Source: Gigaspora rosea (Eukaryota; Glomeromycota; Glomeromycetes; Diversisporales; Gigasporaceae). From it: DNA of 64,000 nucleotides. The notes under the pieces were generated by a model, which made no database searches, was not told the origin of the DNA, and saw nothing but the letters and a program-made list of their open reading frames with translations. Each line of letters starts with the position of its first letter. Position 1 is the stretch's first letter. Below are positions 23,437-34,452 of this stretch, one piece after another. Location of the stretch: the NCBI GenBank assembly GCA_003550325.1, contig QKWP01000617.1, forward strand, positions 132,928 to 196,927, written 5' to 3'. Both the position numbers and the translations under genes were made by a program.

Positions 23437-25356
23437 ATGACTCAACTTTATCCTTTAGCTATAGTGAATAATAATAGGATTTATGCTTTACGTCAAAATG
23501 TATCTTCTACTTCTCCCAACCCATTTGCAGAATTTCGAATTCAAAATTTGAAAGTAGGTTCAAAGCGTAATATCAATATAAATCAATATGTATATCTGTA
23601 TATTCTAGTTTTTTTAAAATTTAAATGTTCTCTCGATAATTTTATAGGGACCGATTGATGAAGTAACTTTAAACGATGCGATATTAACTCCTTGTGATGC
23701 TCGTGAACATTTTAGTTTTCGAGTATCAGATTATGACGGAATGTCTGCTACAGTATGTTTTTTTTTTTTTTTTTATTCACAATTTTTTTTTTACATCCCA
23801 TTTCTATCAAACAAAATTAACACAAACTATTTTATGTAGGTTCGAATTAGTTATAATTATTTTAATCATGAGGACTTAGTTAAACGATTATCCTCTTATT
23901 CAGGAATCAACAAACTTTCCACAAATGGATTCTCAGATTGGATACCTCTTGATTCTTGTACTGTTAATATATTACATCCTCATTCTTCTCATTCAGAGAA
24001 ATTTTCAACTGGTATTGATGATCTTCCACTTGAGATTGAAAAGGTTGATAGAGCTATAGATAATATGGCAGGTGCAAAATGTGGAATTAGAACAAATTCA
24101 AATACATGTTTAGTGTCATTGTTTCCAGGTTCTATAGTGACTTCTAGCAATGACGGAAACTTTCATATTATTTGGTCAAATTCTATTAGAAACATTTCTG
24201 CTGCTATACAATTATTTAATTTTGTAATAATTGGAAGAACAAATCGTTTTTTTGAAAAGGTAAAATATTTATAAAATTTATTTAGATTAATTAATTAATA
24301 ATATGTTTTAAAACATTAACTTGTTTTTTTTTTTATTTTGTAGGCAAAAGATAGATTTCTTTTACTTTCCGTTCATATGTTGAATGCTATTAGAAGTATC
24401 CCTGTACTTCATAAGACAATTATGATAATTAAACGTTTCTTTGAAAGTCATTTGATAGATGAAGAACTTAAAGAACTTTTTAAAAATGTTGATGATTTAT
24501 TGGTCAAGTTGGGACAAGCGATTGAAAGTATTATCAATACTCTTGAAGAGAACAGATATGATCTATTAAATGGTATAACTTTCGTTTGTTTATTATAAAA
24601 AAATTTTCATTATATAATAGTATTATAATTATATGATTATAATAATTATTATTTTAATTATTATTTTAGGACATTTTGTTAAAATAAACGAAATACTTCG
24701 TGAAATTTGTTCTTTAATTGAAAAGGGAATTAACCAATTGGATGCCTTGGCAGAAGAAGCCAATGCACTTCAAGAAAGAACGAATATTTTGACCTACGTT
24801 ATGAGAGGTGCAATTCTGTAAGTAATGTAGTTATGTTTTTTCTTTCAATAATTTGTGATGATCAGTTATATTTAATAATTATTGTATAATTATTGTTATT
24901 ATTGTTAATTTCAAATTTATTATATATTATAAAAGTGGTGTGGTGTTTTTCGGTGGTATGACGTTTTCAGCAGGAGTACGAGGAATCACGCGGCAACAAT
25001 TTATTAGGGTAAGAATTGTCACATAATTTCTCATAGTTGTAAATAATTAATAAAATCTTTTTTATATCACCAAATAGCGATTGGCTGGTGGAATAGTTGG
25101 TTGCGTTGCTTATGGCAGTGTATATGGATTTTCATATTTACTTAGTAACCAGTATAAGGAAGATATCGATAAGTACAAAAAGGCAAAAGAAGATTTAAAA
25201 AAAATGGATGAATTATTTTCTAATATGAATGAGACTAACGTTCATTACCTTCATTTGGATGATCAACTTTATCCGGGCAAAGCAGAAATTTTTGCTGATG
25301 TTTTCAAAAAATTTCAAACCGAAGTTCAAAAAAACATGGATCTAAATGTAATCTAA
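23437..25356 (+). CDS. Unrecognised helical protein with glycine-rich hydrophobic hairpin
   Basis: My model has seven exons: 23437-23553 (or to 23589), 23648-23752, 23840-24259, 24344-24572, 24670-24817, 24936-25008 and 25078-25356. All six introns are GT-AG (about 58-118 bp) and phases match throughout, giving about 456 residues (468 with the longer exon 1). The start is the ATG of MTQLYPLAIV. The N-terminal ~215 residues look globular (GPIDEVTLND, HFSFRVSDYDGMSATVRISY). About 215-345 are mostly amphipathic helices rich in Leu/Ile/Lys/Glu (IDEELKELFKNVDDLLVKLG, INQLDALAEEANALQERTN). Then come two short hydrophobic Gly-rich segments (GAILGVVFFGGMTFSAGV and LAGGIVGCVAYGSVYGFSYL) separated by a basic turn, RGITRQQFIRR. 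A charged helix follows (YKEDIDKYKKAKEDLKKMDE). I do not recognise the family. The helix - hydrophobic hairpin - helix order suggests membrane insertion or association; that is inference. Confidence 0.75.
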
Positions 25357-25359
25357 TTA

Positions 25360-26079
25360 AATGTTTTTTGTTTATATAGAATTAGTTTTTGCATTAATAG
25401 TTTATTTAATATATTTATATTTTTTCATAATGTCGTTGTTTACACTAAGTCAACTTTTTAATCAGGATTAATTGGTGTAAGTAGTTATTCAACAGTTTAG
25501 GAACCGTTGTTCGAGGTAACATTGCGTCAGTTTAACGAGATTTACTTAGTGCTATTGGTCTACACTATTTTTCTCGTTTCATTACTGTATATATTTCTAT
25601 TTTAGAGGTTTATCCGCCTAAAATGACGAATCAAATAAATACTCGTAATAAATATTAATATTTATTATGTCGTTAAATGTTTATGATCTTACGATTGTTA
25701 TGTTTAAAGATAGAAAACCGTATTTACTTGACGTGTAATGAATGTTTATCGCAGCATTGAATATAATTTCTAATTCCGTGACTTGTGATAAATCATTACG
25801 TACTGTATTCGTTCGAATTGAATTCTTGGAAAAAAAATTTATCCAAAGTTGATATTCATATGAAACCCCCACAAAATTAAAATTTTTCCCAACTTTGAAT
25901 GATGATATTCCAAAATTCTCAATCTTCAAATATTAAGTATAAACAATACAACTTTATTGGTTAAATTTTATGTTACTTAGATAATAATATTTTCAGACAT
26001 AAGCAACCATATCGATATTTTTTAGATTAGTCCTTACATTGCTGTCTTCAAATCGTCCGAAAGTAACCCTTTGCCAACT
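25360..26079. other. Intergenic stretch, no recognised gene
   Basis: The ORF on the minus strand at 25681-25929 has no recognisable features. The sequence is AT-rich. Confidence 0.4.
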
Positions 26080-26600
26080 CTATTGACAATCACTGGACCA
26101 AATTCGATGAATAATTTTATTTGAATCATTGTTCAAATTTGGAATAAAATTTCGGCGAAGCTTCTACTTTGATAAACGTTTTTGAGTTTTTTTTGTTTCA
26201 ACTTTGATGATATTCATCCCTCACAAAATTAAAGTTTTTTTTTCAACTTTGAGAGAATATATCTTGAACCACTGCCAAATTCGATGAACTTTAATTATTT
26301 GAATTCTACAGATTCATTGAATTCAAGTAAAATAAAATAAAATAAAATAAAATTAAATGCTGGCCTAGTGATTGTTGAGATACCTTCGTTCAAAGTTGAA
26401 AAAAACTCAAAACGTGTCTATCAAAATAGAAGCTGCGCCATGATTTTTTCTAACTTTGAGCGATGATATGCCTTGACAACCACTGGATCAAATTCGATGA
26501 ACTTCTTTTTTTTATTTGAATTCTATAGATTCGTAGAATTCAAATAAAAAAAAAATTCATTGAATTTGGCCCAGTGGTTGTCAAATTTGGGAATACGAAT
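26080..26600. repeat. Diverged palindromes related to the 13030-15650 array
   Basis: Inverted pairs of the type ccaaattcgatgaa ... ttcattgaatttggcccagt enclose stems such as atttgaattctatagattcg / tagaattcaaataa. Two or three arms can be followed (near 26095-26150, 26270-26375 and 26480-26580). They share layout and the ccaaattc-atgaa core with the larger array but carry different linkers. Confidence 0.6.
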
Positions 26601-28472
26601 ATCAATTCCCTAAAATTATTAATAAACGGTACAACTCTTTCGAGACGAAAGCCAAGTCCGTTGTAGTTTTTTGTCTATCGATAGAGGCAACAAACAGATT
26701 AAATAACCGTAAAAACGCGTAGAAATATGGTCAATGACGTAACCTTTGTGTGTCCCGATAGCCATAAAAGCCTTAACTCACATATGCGTAATATTTCGTA
26801 ATATTTGACATACATAGTTTTTGACAAATGATCGTTTTTTTAAAAAAAAAAAAATAAAAATAAAAATAAAAATAGAAAATAAAAATAAAAATAAAATAAA
26901 TTAATCTATTTTTTTCGTAGAGTATATTCTGATTCTGATAGTGTAGATTCTAATCTAAAAGCGAACTTTTACAATTTGTTCATTTATTTTTTTAAACTTT
27001 TTTTAGACTCAAAGTCAACATTGCGGCTTTTACATTCTGCGTCATGTCTAATAACAGTTATCAGCTAATATAATTATATTCAGCAACAGAAAACTGGCTC
27101 TTTATCTTTATTCGATAAGTAATACGCGCGATACGTATTTTGTCACATAGATAGGCTGCTATACTGTATCAGCTATAGTGTCCAGTTTGTTATTCACGTA
27201 GAAGTCTATACATTACAATATAAGTTATACATTTATATAACAAATACAATTATAACGTTTCTTTTTCTGACTTAAAAGAACTATGCACGTAGATAAAAAC
27301 TGAAATTATACGTCAAGTTAATGTGAATCACTATAATTTTCTCGTTTTATTTTTTTTAAAAAACCATTTTGTTTCTCATAAGTTACCCATTCATGGTTTA
27401 GTTTCAGCCTCAATCCTATCATTATCGAATCTTAAACAAATATAAAACAATATAAAATTAAATTAATTATTAGTTAATTATTGGCTGACAATATTTCGAA
27501 CATTCCAATCTTTTTTTTAATTAGTCAAAAGCTGATTAATGTAGTGAGCTACTTCCTTTTCGCCATTTTACAATGACAAAATTCTGCTATTAATTAAAAT
27601 ACTCCAAAAATTCACGGGACAGTTGTCAATTTTTAAATTAACTGTTTGTATCACTACTTAAACACCAAAATTGTCCAAGCACACAAAAATTATCTAAGCA
27701 GATTAATTATCAAGTTTTTGAACAAGTCAACTTCAAACTGTGATACATAAATGATTTCAGTTATGCTAGAGAGATCGATCTATCAAACCTATCTATGGAT
27801 TAGAGTATACAGATTTTTATTAATTAATTTTATACGCCCTCATTTTAAATAATATTACATTTTTGAGAGGGTGTACGTAATTGATTAACGAACATGCATA
27901 TTTCTAACCTAACTTGTAATTTGCTTAACAATGCACAATGAACGCAATAAAAGAGAACATCTATTTAAGGTTATTTAAAGAAATTCAAATTCTATTTAAA
28001 AAATATATATATATATTTTTTTTTTTATTGAACTAAAAGAAAAATATAGTATGAAGTTAAAGTTTATCAAAAAAAGATCAATTGTTTGACATATTTCTAA
28101 AGTAGCACAACTTTAAAGTTGTAATTATATTTTGTATTAATTCTAAAATTTAGCATTAACCTTTAAAGAACAAATGTGATTTACCAATAGTTAAAACGGT
28201 TCCAACGGTTTTAGTTTTGGTGGCATTAGATATCATAAAATCAATCATTCTGTCAAAATTTTGACGTTAAACTTCTGACGCAATAATTCGTAAGTTCCCA
28301 TATAAGGAATCGGAATGAAAAAAAATATATATATCTAAATTTAGATACTAAAAAAAAAAAAACTTGAGTCAGCCTTCAAATTACTTTTCATTAAATTAGC
28401 CTGTATCAGGCACTATGCCATCTACAATTTCTTCTCTTTCGTTTAGCTTATCGCCTAAATATAACAACACCA
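26600..28472. other. Intergenic stretch, no recognised gene; A-rich simple repeat
   Basis: It includes an (AAAAAT)n-like tract at about 26840-26900. No coding region with recognisable features lies on either strand. The last part is the upstream region of the transporter gene. Confidence 0.5.
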
Positions 28473-28744
28473 ATGTTGTTGAGATCTTGGATTCCTTCAT
28501 TATTAAGAAGTCAAAAATACCATGATTCAAATAATGACAACTCAAATTCTCGCGCGGCTGACAATAATGATTCTAGACAAAATGCAGACCTAGAAAACGA
28601 AAGTACTAGATTATTAAATCAACATACTACCAGTGATTTAGAAGGTTCAACAAAAGATTATCGTAATTTGATGAGTCTTGGAAAGTCATCTATTAAGCAA
28701 ACGATTTTTAACGCGGTGGTACGTAAAAATATTTCTTAATTACG

Positions 28745-28779
<35 letters not shown>

Positions 28780-30287
28780 GAAATTTCTTTCATTTAATTT
28801 ATTGTAACCTTTTTTTTTTTAAAAGAATATATTGGTTGGAATTTCGATATTAGCTTTACCTCTTGCTTTTAAATATTCCGGGTGGATAATTGGATTTTCG
28901 ATATTTTTCTTTTGTCTTATATCAACGAATTACACTGCAAAACTTCTTAAAAAATGTTTGGATACTGATCCTGAATGTCTTACTTATGCTGATCTCGCTT
29001 ATTTGGCTTATGGTCAAAAAGGAAAAATTTTCGCTGGCTTAATATTTTTACTGGATCTTAGTAATCAAGCGTAAGCTTTTTTTTTTTTTTATCTTTCAAA
29101 ATTTATTTATTTTGATTATTTGACAAATTGATTTTCATCTATAAAAAATACAAATATAATTAGGGTCGCCTTGATGATTTTGGTTGGTGATTCGCTAAAA
29201 ATACTTTTCCCTCATATGGATCTCACCCATCTAAAACTTATTGTATTTCTTGTTATTACACCAATAACGTGGTTGTCAATTCATCATCTTCATATACTTC
29301 GCTCTTAGGAATTCTTACTGCTTCTTCATTAGCGTTAGTTTTATTATTTGATGGTTTGACGAAATTTGATTCTCCTGGAAGTTTATGGCAACCTATGAAT
29401 ACACATCTTTTCCCTCCTAATTTGATGGTTTTACCTTTATCCTTTGGTCTTATCGATTCTGCTTTCTCTGGTCATGCTGTTTTTCCGTCGTTATATCGAG
29501 ATATGGCAAACCATCTTTATTTTAAAAAGACCGTGAATTTTAGTTATTTGATTAGTGGTATTATTTATATTACTGTCATCGTTTGTGGTTATTTAATGTT
29601 TGGATCAGAGACGATGGATGAGGTATTTGTTATGTTATTTATTCTCATTCCCTCATTGATTACTTTCAATAAAAAAAATGAAAAAATGAAAAAATGATTT
29701 ATTATATAAATTTTACTAATTACTAATTATCTATTAATTTACAGATTACTCAAAACATAATGTCAACTGAAGGATATAGTCTATTTCTAAACTCTATTGT
29801 AGTGTGGTTGATTGTTATTAATCCACTTGCAAAATATCCACTTACGTTAACTCCGATTAATTTAATTACCGAAGAAACTTTCTTTCAAACAAAAATAGGT
29901 TCTTTCTTTAAATCAAAAATTGTAAAATTCCTTTTCATTATCTTATCAAGATCTTTGGTTAGTTTCATTATTATTGGAACGGCAATTATTTTCCCTGGCT
30001 TTGATCGTGCGATGGTAAGTATATATAATTATATAAATATATTTATATATATAAATTACATACTATATTCATTATTGTATTCTTACTAAATTAATTATTT
30101 TTATTTTTAAAAGTCACTTCTCGGTTCATTTTTCTCATTTTTAATCTCTATAATATGTCCACTTTTATTTCATTTAAAAATGTTTGGTAGATATCTTTCA
30201 AAAAAAGAATTAATTTTGGATTTGTCTATATTAGTTGTTAGTTCTATTATGGCAACACTAGGAACCATTTGGACATTTTTAGCTTAA
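28473..30287 (+). CDS. AVT-type vacuolar amino-acid transporter (one frameshift)
   Basis: There are five exons: 28473-28718, 28826-29070, 29164-29622, 29745-30014 and 30114-30287. All introns are GT-AG and phases agree, for about 464 residues. A polar N-terminus (~75 aa) precedes the transporter fold. Diagnostic stretches are NILVGISILALPLAFKYSGW (TM1), YTSLLGILTASSLALVLLFD, SFGLIDSAFSGHAVFPSLY, INPLAKYPLTLTPINLI and SLLGSFFSFLISIICPLLF. These match the amino acid/auxin permease family (Aa_trans), AVT branch, which moves neutral amino acids across the vacuolar membrane. Exon 3 needs one extra base at about 29290/29291: the frame before it reads WLSIHHL and the frame after it reads YTSLLG, and family members read through as LSYTSLLG. 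This is either a consensus error or a young inactivating deletion. Confidence 0.85.
28745..28779. repeat. (ATT)n microsatellite in intron 1 of the transporter
   Basis: About eleven perfect trinucleotide repeats within the 107-bp intron 28719-28825. Confidence 0.9.
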
Positions 30288-30299
30288 ATTAGTGTTATA

Positions 30300-30664
30300 T
30301 AATCTATAAAAAAAAACAAATATAAAAAACAATAAGGTTGAATAATAAAATTATGTTAAGCGATATATTTAATAAAATTCAATTTAAACGCGATTATGAA
30401 TATAATTTATTGTATTAAAATACTAAGAACGCGTCCATGTATCTTTAGTAATATAAACGCGAAATAACGCCCATCTGCGCGTTAATTAATTGACCTGCAC
30501 GTTATTTCGAATATGTCCATATGCGTTATTTCGAAACAAAAGTTAAACGAGCACCTCTTTAATAAAGGGATCCTATCATAATATGCGTTTATATTAAGTA
30601 ATCTTCTGTTTTCAAGCTTTGAGAACAATTTTTCTTCATATTGAGACAGTTCTAATGTGGTAGG
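30300..30664. repeat. Dispersed GCGAAATAACG / GCGCGTTATTTCG motif block
   Basis: Multiple inverted short motifs (aacgcgaaataacgcccat, ctgcgcgttaatt, gcacgttatttcgaa) lie at 30445-30560. Related motifs appear at 22525-22610, 31825-31930 and 32487-32590. The blocks at 30445-30560 and 31825-31930 flank the hAT-like element and could be arms of one older element split by it. No gene. Confidence 0.45.
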
Positions 30665-31738
30665 TAGGGATGGGCACGGTCGGTCACGGTCAGTCATCGG
30701 TCGGTCATGATCGGTTAACCGCTTATGACCGGTTGACCGCGGTCATTCATACGGTTAATGACCGGTTATAGCCGATAAATTATTTACCAAATAAGTGACA
30801 AGTAGGGATGGTACACTGCACAGAACAGACTGCCGTAAGAGAAACAAAACACGGCGATTTGCATCACATGATCAACAAAACCGTTCGTTCATATTTCTGG
30901 TAAAATTTGCAGATCATTTGACCACATTTAAAGTTGTTTTGTTCTAGATCTGGCCAAATGATCTGCAAATTTGACCAGAATTATTAACGATTTATTTATT
31001 TGGGAGACGTCTAAAGCGGAGACAAATCATGTGATCAACCGCCAATCAGAATATAGAATTTTGATGATCTAAACCCACCTCGATGTGCAAATATGTCGGG
31101 AGGCAATTTGGCTTATATATATCAACCTAAGACCTAATATAACCCTAATATAGGACGACCCTAACCCTAAAGTTAATTGAAAAATTATTAAATATGGTTT
31201 GCCTCCGCTTTAGACGTCCCCTTATTTGTTACCCAAAAGAAACCCATCGCATACAATTCTGTCAAAATTGCAGATCATTTGACCGGAATTAAAATTGGTT
31301 TGTTATAATTCTGGCCAAATGATCTGCAAATTTGGCCGGAATTATGAACAAGGTATTTTTCAACCGGGTTTAAACACGCCTAAAAAATTTTCAGATAATG
31401 TGATATACATTAATTTATATACTTTATTGTTATTCATTATTGTTCACTTATATCATAAAAAATTTTTATTTAAAAATGAAACATATCATCCATCAACCAT
31501 GCAAAGTTACATGATCTGAAAAACTTATGAGAGGCGGGTTGATTTTTCTATTTATCAGATGATACAGATACACACCGATATGAATTTAAGCAATACTTAT
31601 TCATTTATTAGCCACAATATTAAGAATTTGGCATCGGTCATAATCTTGACTGGTCGGTCAAACCGCTCTGACCGGCTAATATTGGTCACAGTCATTGACC
31701 GGTCATGACCGGTCATGACCGAACCGTGCCCATCCCTA
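30665..31738. mobile_element. Non-autonomous hAT-like element (1074 bp)
   Basis: The ends TAGGGATGGGCACGGT are inverted copies. The 8-bp target duplications are GTGGTAGG (30657-30664) and GTAGTAGG (31739-31746). Subterminal regions are packed with gaccggtcatgaccggtc-type units. The interior holds two inverted-repeat stretches around cagatcatttgacc / ccaaatgatctgcaaattt and a telomere-like taaccctaat ... cctaaccctaaa patch (31139-31170). No transposase; the open frame 31295-31519 is not recognisable. Confidence 0.85.
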
Positions 31739-31984
31739 GTAGTAGGTTTGAAAGTTAGGTTTACCTAATACAGTAATACCAACTAGTTTTGAACCACTTT
31801 TTATTTGTTTACTTTTCATCATTTATAGAACATTCGCGTTAATTCAGAATGTCATATGCGTTAATTTGATGCTATTTTGAAGGCCCAAATTTCAATATAA
31901 CGCCCATAAACATTATTTCTCGTTTATACAGTAAGAATATTTCCTTTAAAAGAATTTTATCTCAATATTATAATTTTTGATGTC

Positions 31985-32363
31985 GTATTCTTTACATCAA
32001 ATATCAAGGAGTTGATTCCAATTCAGGTCAACTCCTCATTTACAATTAGAGCCCACCTACCTAGCATAAAACTGGCAATCAAACACCAAAATCATTTACC
32101 TAAAACTACTTCTGACTATACATGGCTCTCTGTATCTGACCAAACCACTCTCAAACTCACAACTGCCTTCTCCAACATTAGCTCAAAACTATGGAATCTA
32201 TACCTACAGCAACCCAAACGCAACAGAGATCGCGAACCTATAAAAATAGAAATAGTTAGCACCAATACCCTCATTGACTCCATTCCTACCCCTCAGCTAT
32301 AATCAGTATTAGCAACCCACGAACAGTACTACATATCCACAATGAATCTTGGCCATCACCACT
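31985..32363 (+). pseudogene. LINE fragment, part upstream of the hAT insertion
   Basis: A reading frame (32012-32302) and its continuation to the hAT junction resemble the region before and into the RNase H-like part of a non-LTR retrotransposon. The last residues before the break read NESWPSPLKA, resembling the start of an RNase H helix in such elements. Base composition (C-rich, G-poor on +) differs sharply from the neighbours and resumes after 37085. Stops and frame changes are present. Confidence 0.5.
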
Positions 32364-33161
32364 CAAAGCTGCAGTGATGGTAAATGACTTAAAATGACCC
32401 AAATGACTCAAATGACTGGTGACCAGTCACTGGGTCATTCCAAGAACCCGATGACCTGCTATGGTCATTTGAAATTATCTATTAAAAATGCGAAATAACA
32501 TGTTTCGAATTTTGGCCTAAATTAGGCTTAATTTAGGCCGAAATTCAAAATTACACACCTGCGCGTTATTTTGCGCCTATACGGTAGTAAATATAATTTT
32601 TTATCAAACCCCTGGTTGCATTTAAAAAACAATCTATGCAGGGCCGTGCGATAATATTTATTTTAAGCGTAAATAAATATAATATCATCGATGATCTCAT
32701 ACTTAAATAAGTACAACTAATAAGTATAGTTCATACGTTTGTTTTTTAATTATTTATGGTACTGCGCATAAATTATTTCCAAATCAATTTAAGGCAAGTT
32801 AAAGCATTTCTTTTTATTTAACTGCTAAAATTCTCAAAATTTTTACGATTTTTAATGCCAATATAAACTTCATTACATTTTATTGAATTTATTGAAGGAC
32901 AAAAAAAATAGGCGAATCTAATGAATCATCAAATAAATCCAATAAATTCTATTTTGCCGATGAATCATCTGCTGGGTGAGTAGTGCGCCCACCAAATTCA
33001 AATTCAAATTCAAGTAGTTCATTATCTACCAATTCACCATTCTCTAACCAATTTTCACTGTCTAACATTCCAACCCAGTTCTCAATTACATTTGACCAAT
33101 TCTCTTCTTCATCAGATGTTTCAGCCTCATCAACTGTATCTCCTTCGGTTGTTTCGTCGTT

Positions 33162-33226
33162 TTGGTCACTTCGGTCGCTTCAGTCGCTTCGGTCACTTCG
33201 GTCACTTCGGTCGCTTCGGTTACTTC
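33162..33226. repeat. 9-bp coding minisatellite in the hAT C-terminus
   Basis: About seven copies of ttcggtcac/ttcggtcgc. On the minus strand they encode alternating Glu-Val-Thr/Glu-Ala-Thr repeats after the transposase dimerisation segment. Confidence 0.8.
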
Positions 33227-34317
33227 ACTTGGCGGATTATCGATGGTTGGTGAACAGGTTTCGCTATCACTTACATATGATTCTTCTAATTCTTGCTCAT
33301 TATCATCCTGAGATCGAAAAGGAACTGCGATATAAATTCTTTTGTATTGTCGTTCAGATATTTCAACGTCACTACATTTTCGCTTGCTTAATATGTCACC
33401 ACGCAATTGGCTCATTGCTAGCACTTTTTCGTACTTAAAATAAAGAATTTAAATTAATACCATATACTATAAAAAATTAAAATGAAATAAATATTTGTAC
33501 ATACTGGTAAACGATTTCGGCGTTTCGTATGCAAAAAACCCATAGTCGACTATAACCTTTCAACCGAAGCTGAATTCACGCATATTCCAAATAATTGTAA
33601 GGCAAGACGAGACAATTCTGGCGCAATACCCTTCGCTGAATCCCAAAAATCGATAACATTTCATCGAACTGACTGTAAGTCTCATTACTAAAAGGAAATG
33701 CTTCTCTTTGATATGACAAAAATTCGCGTAAAATGCGTGTTGGTACTTCCTCGAACTATACATGGTAATAATAATACAACTATTAACTAAAATGTGTATA
33801 GGAAAGGCCGGGAACATGAGAAGAAAACTTGGAAAGCTGATATTTTGGATGTAAAACAAATGATAATAGGAGTAGTGGTTGTTCCCATTGAGCCCACCGA
33901 TTTTCTAATCGGGCAACCATATGATCCGCAAAATCTTCATCTTTATGGTTTGAAAAAACCTTAATAAGCCATCCAAAACTATGTACGATCTCGTACAGTC
34001 TTGCAACATCTTTCTGGAGTTTATTTAGTACACAGCACAAAGGATATAGCAAGTCCTGAAGTTCATAAAGTTGGATCCAAAAATTGGAACTTTGTATGAT
34101 TGAAATAATATCGGGTAAAAGCATTTTGCTTGTTTTAGAATTTCCTGCCATAAATCGTTGCCGCGAAAGTCCACTCTGAGAAGTACTAACAAATCCGATT
34201 CTAGTGGGTGAAAATTTTGTCGCAAGTGTCTAATTAAAAATAAATAGAACTTTTTATTAGAATATTTTAATATATGCCAAAATTTTCTTAGTAAAAAAAT
34301 TTTAATTTATTATAAAA

Positions 34318-34452
34318 TAGAGATGGATTTATGCGTGCGCATGATTTCTTAATCGTGCGCAATAATGTGCATATTTCAGAATCATGCGCATTTTATATAA
34401 CATGCACATTAATGCGCATGTTATTATAAAATACACATTTTCCCCATCCCTA
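34318..34452. mobile_element. Tiny hAT-like MITE (135 bp) inside the hAT transposase gene
   Basis: The ends TAGAGATGG and TAGGGATGG (complement) are flanked by a perfect 8-bp duplication TTATAAAA (34310-34317 and 34453-34460). The interior consists of repeated tgcgcat / atgcgca motifs. The ends resemble those of 30665-31738 and 3204-3884. Confidence 0.85.

Noticed and set aside
29269..29310. A short intron (gtggtt ... ctcttag) to explain the frame change in the transporter
   Set aside because: It would be about 42 bp and leaves the wrong reading frame; one missing base explains the conserved motif better.
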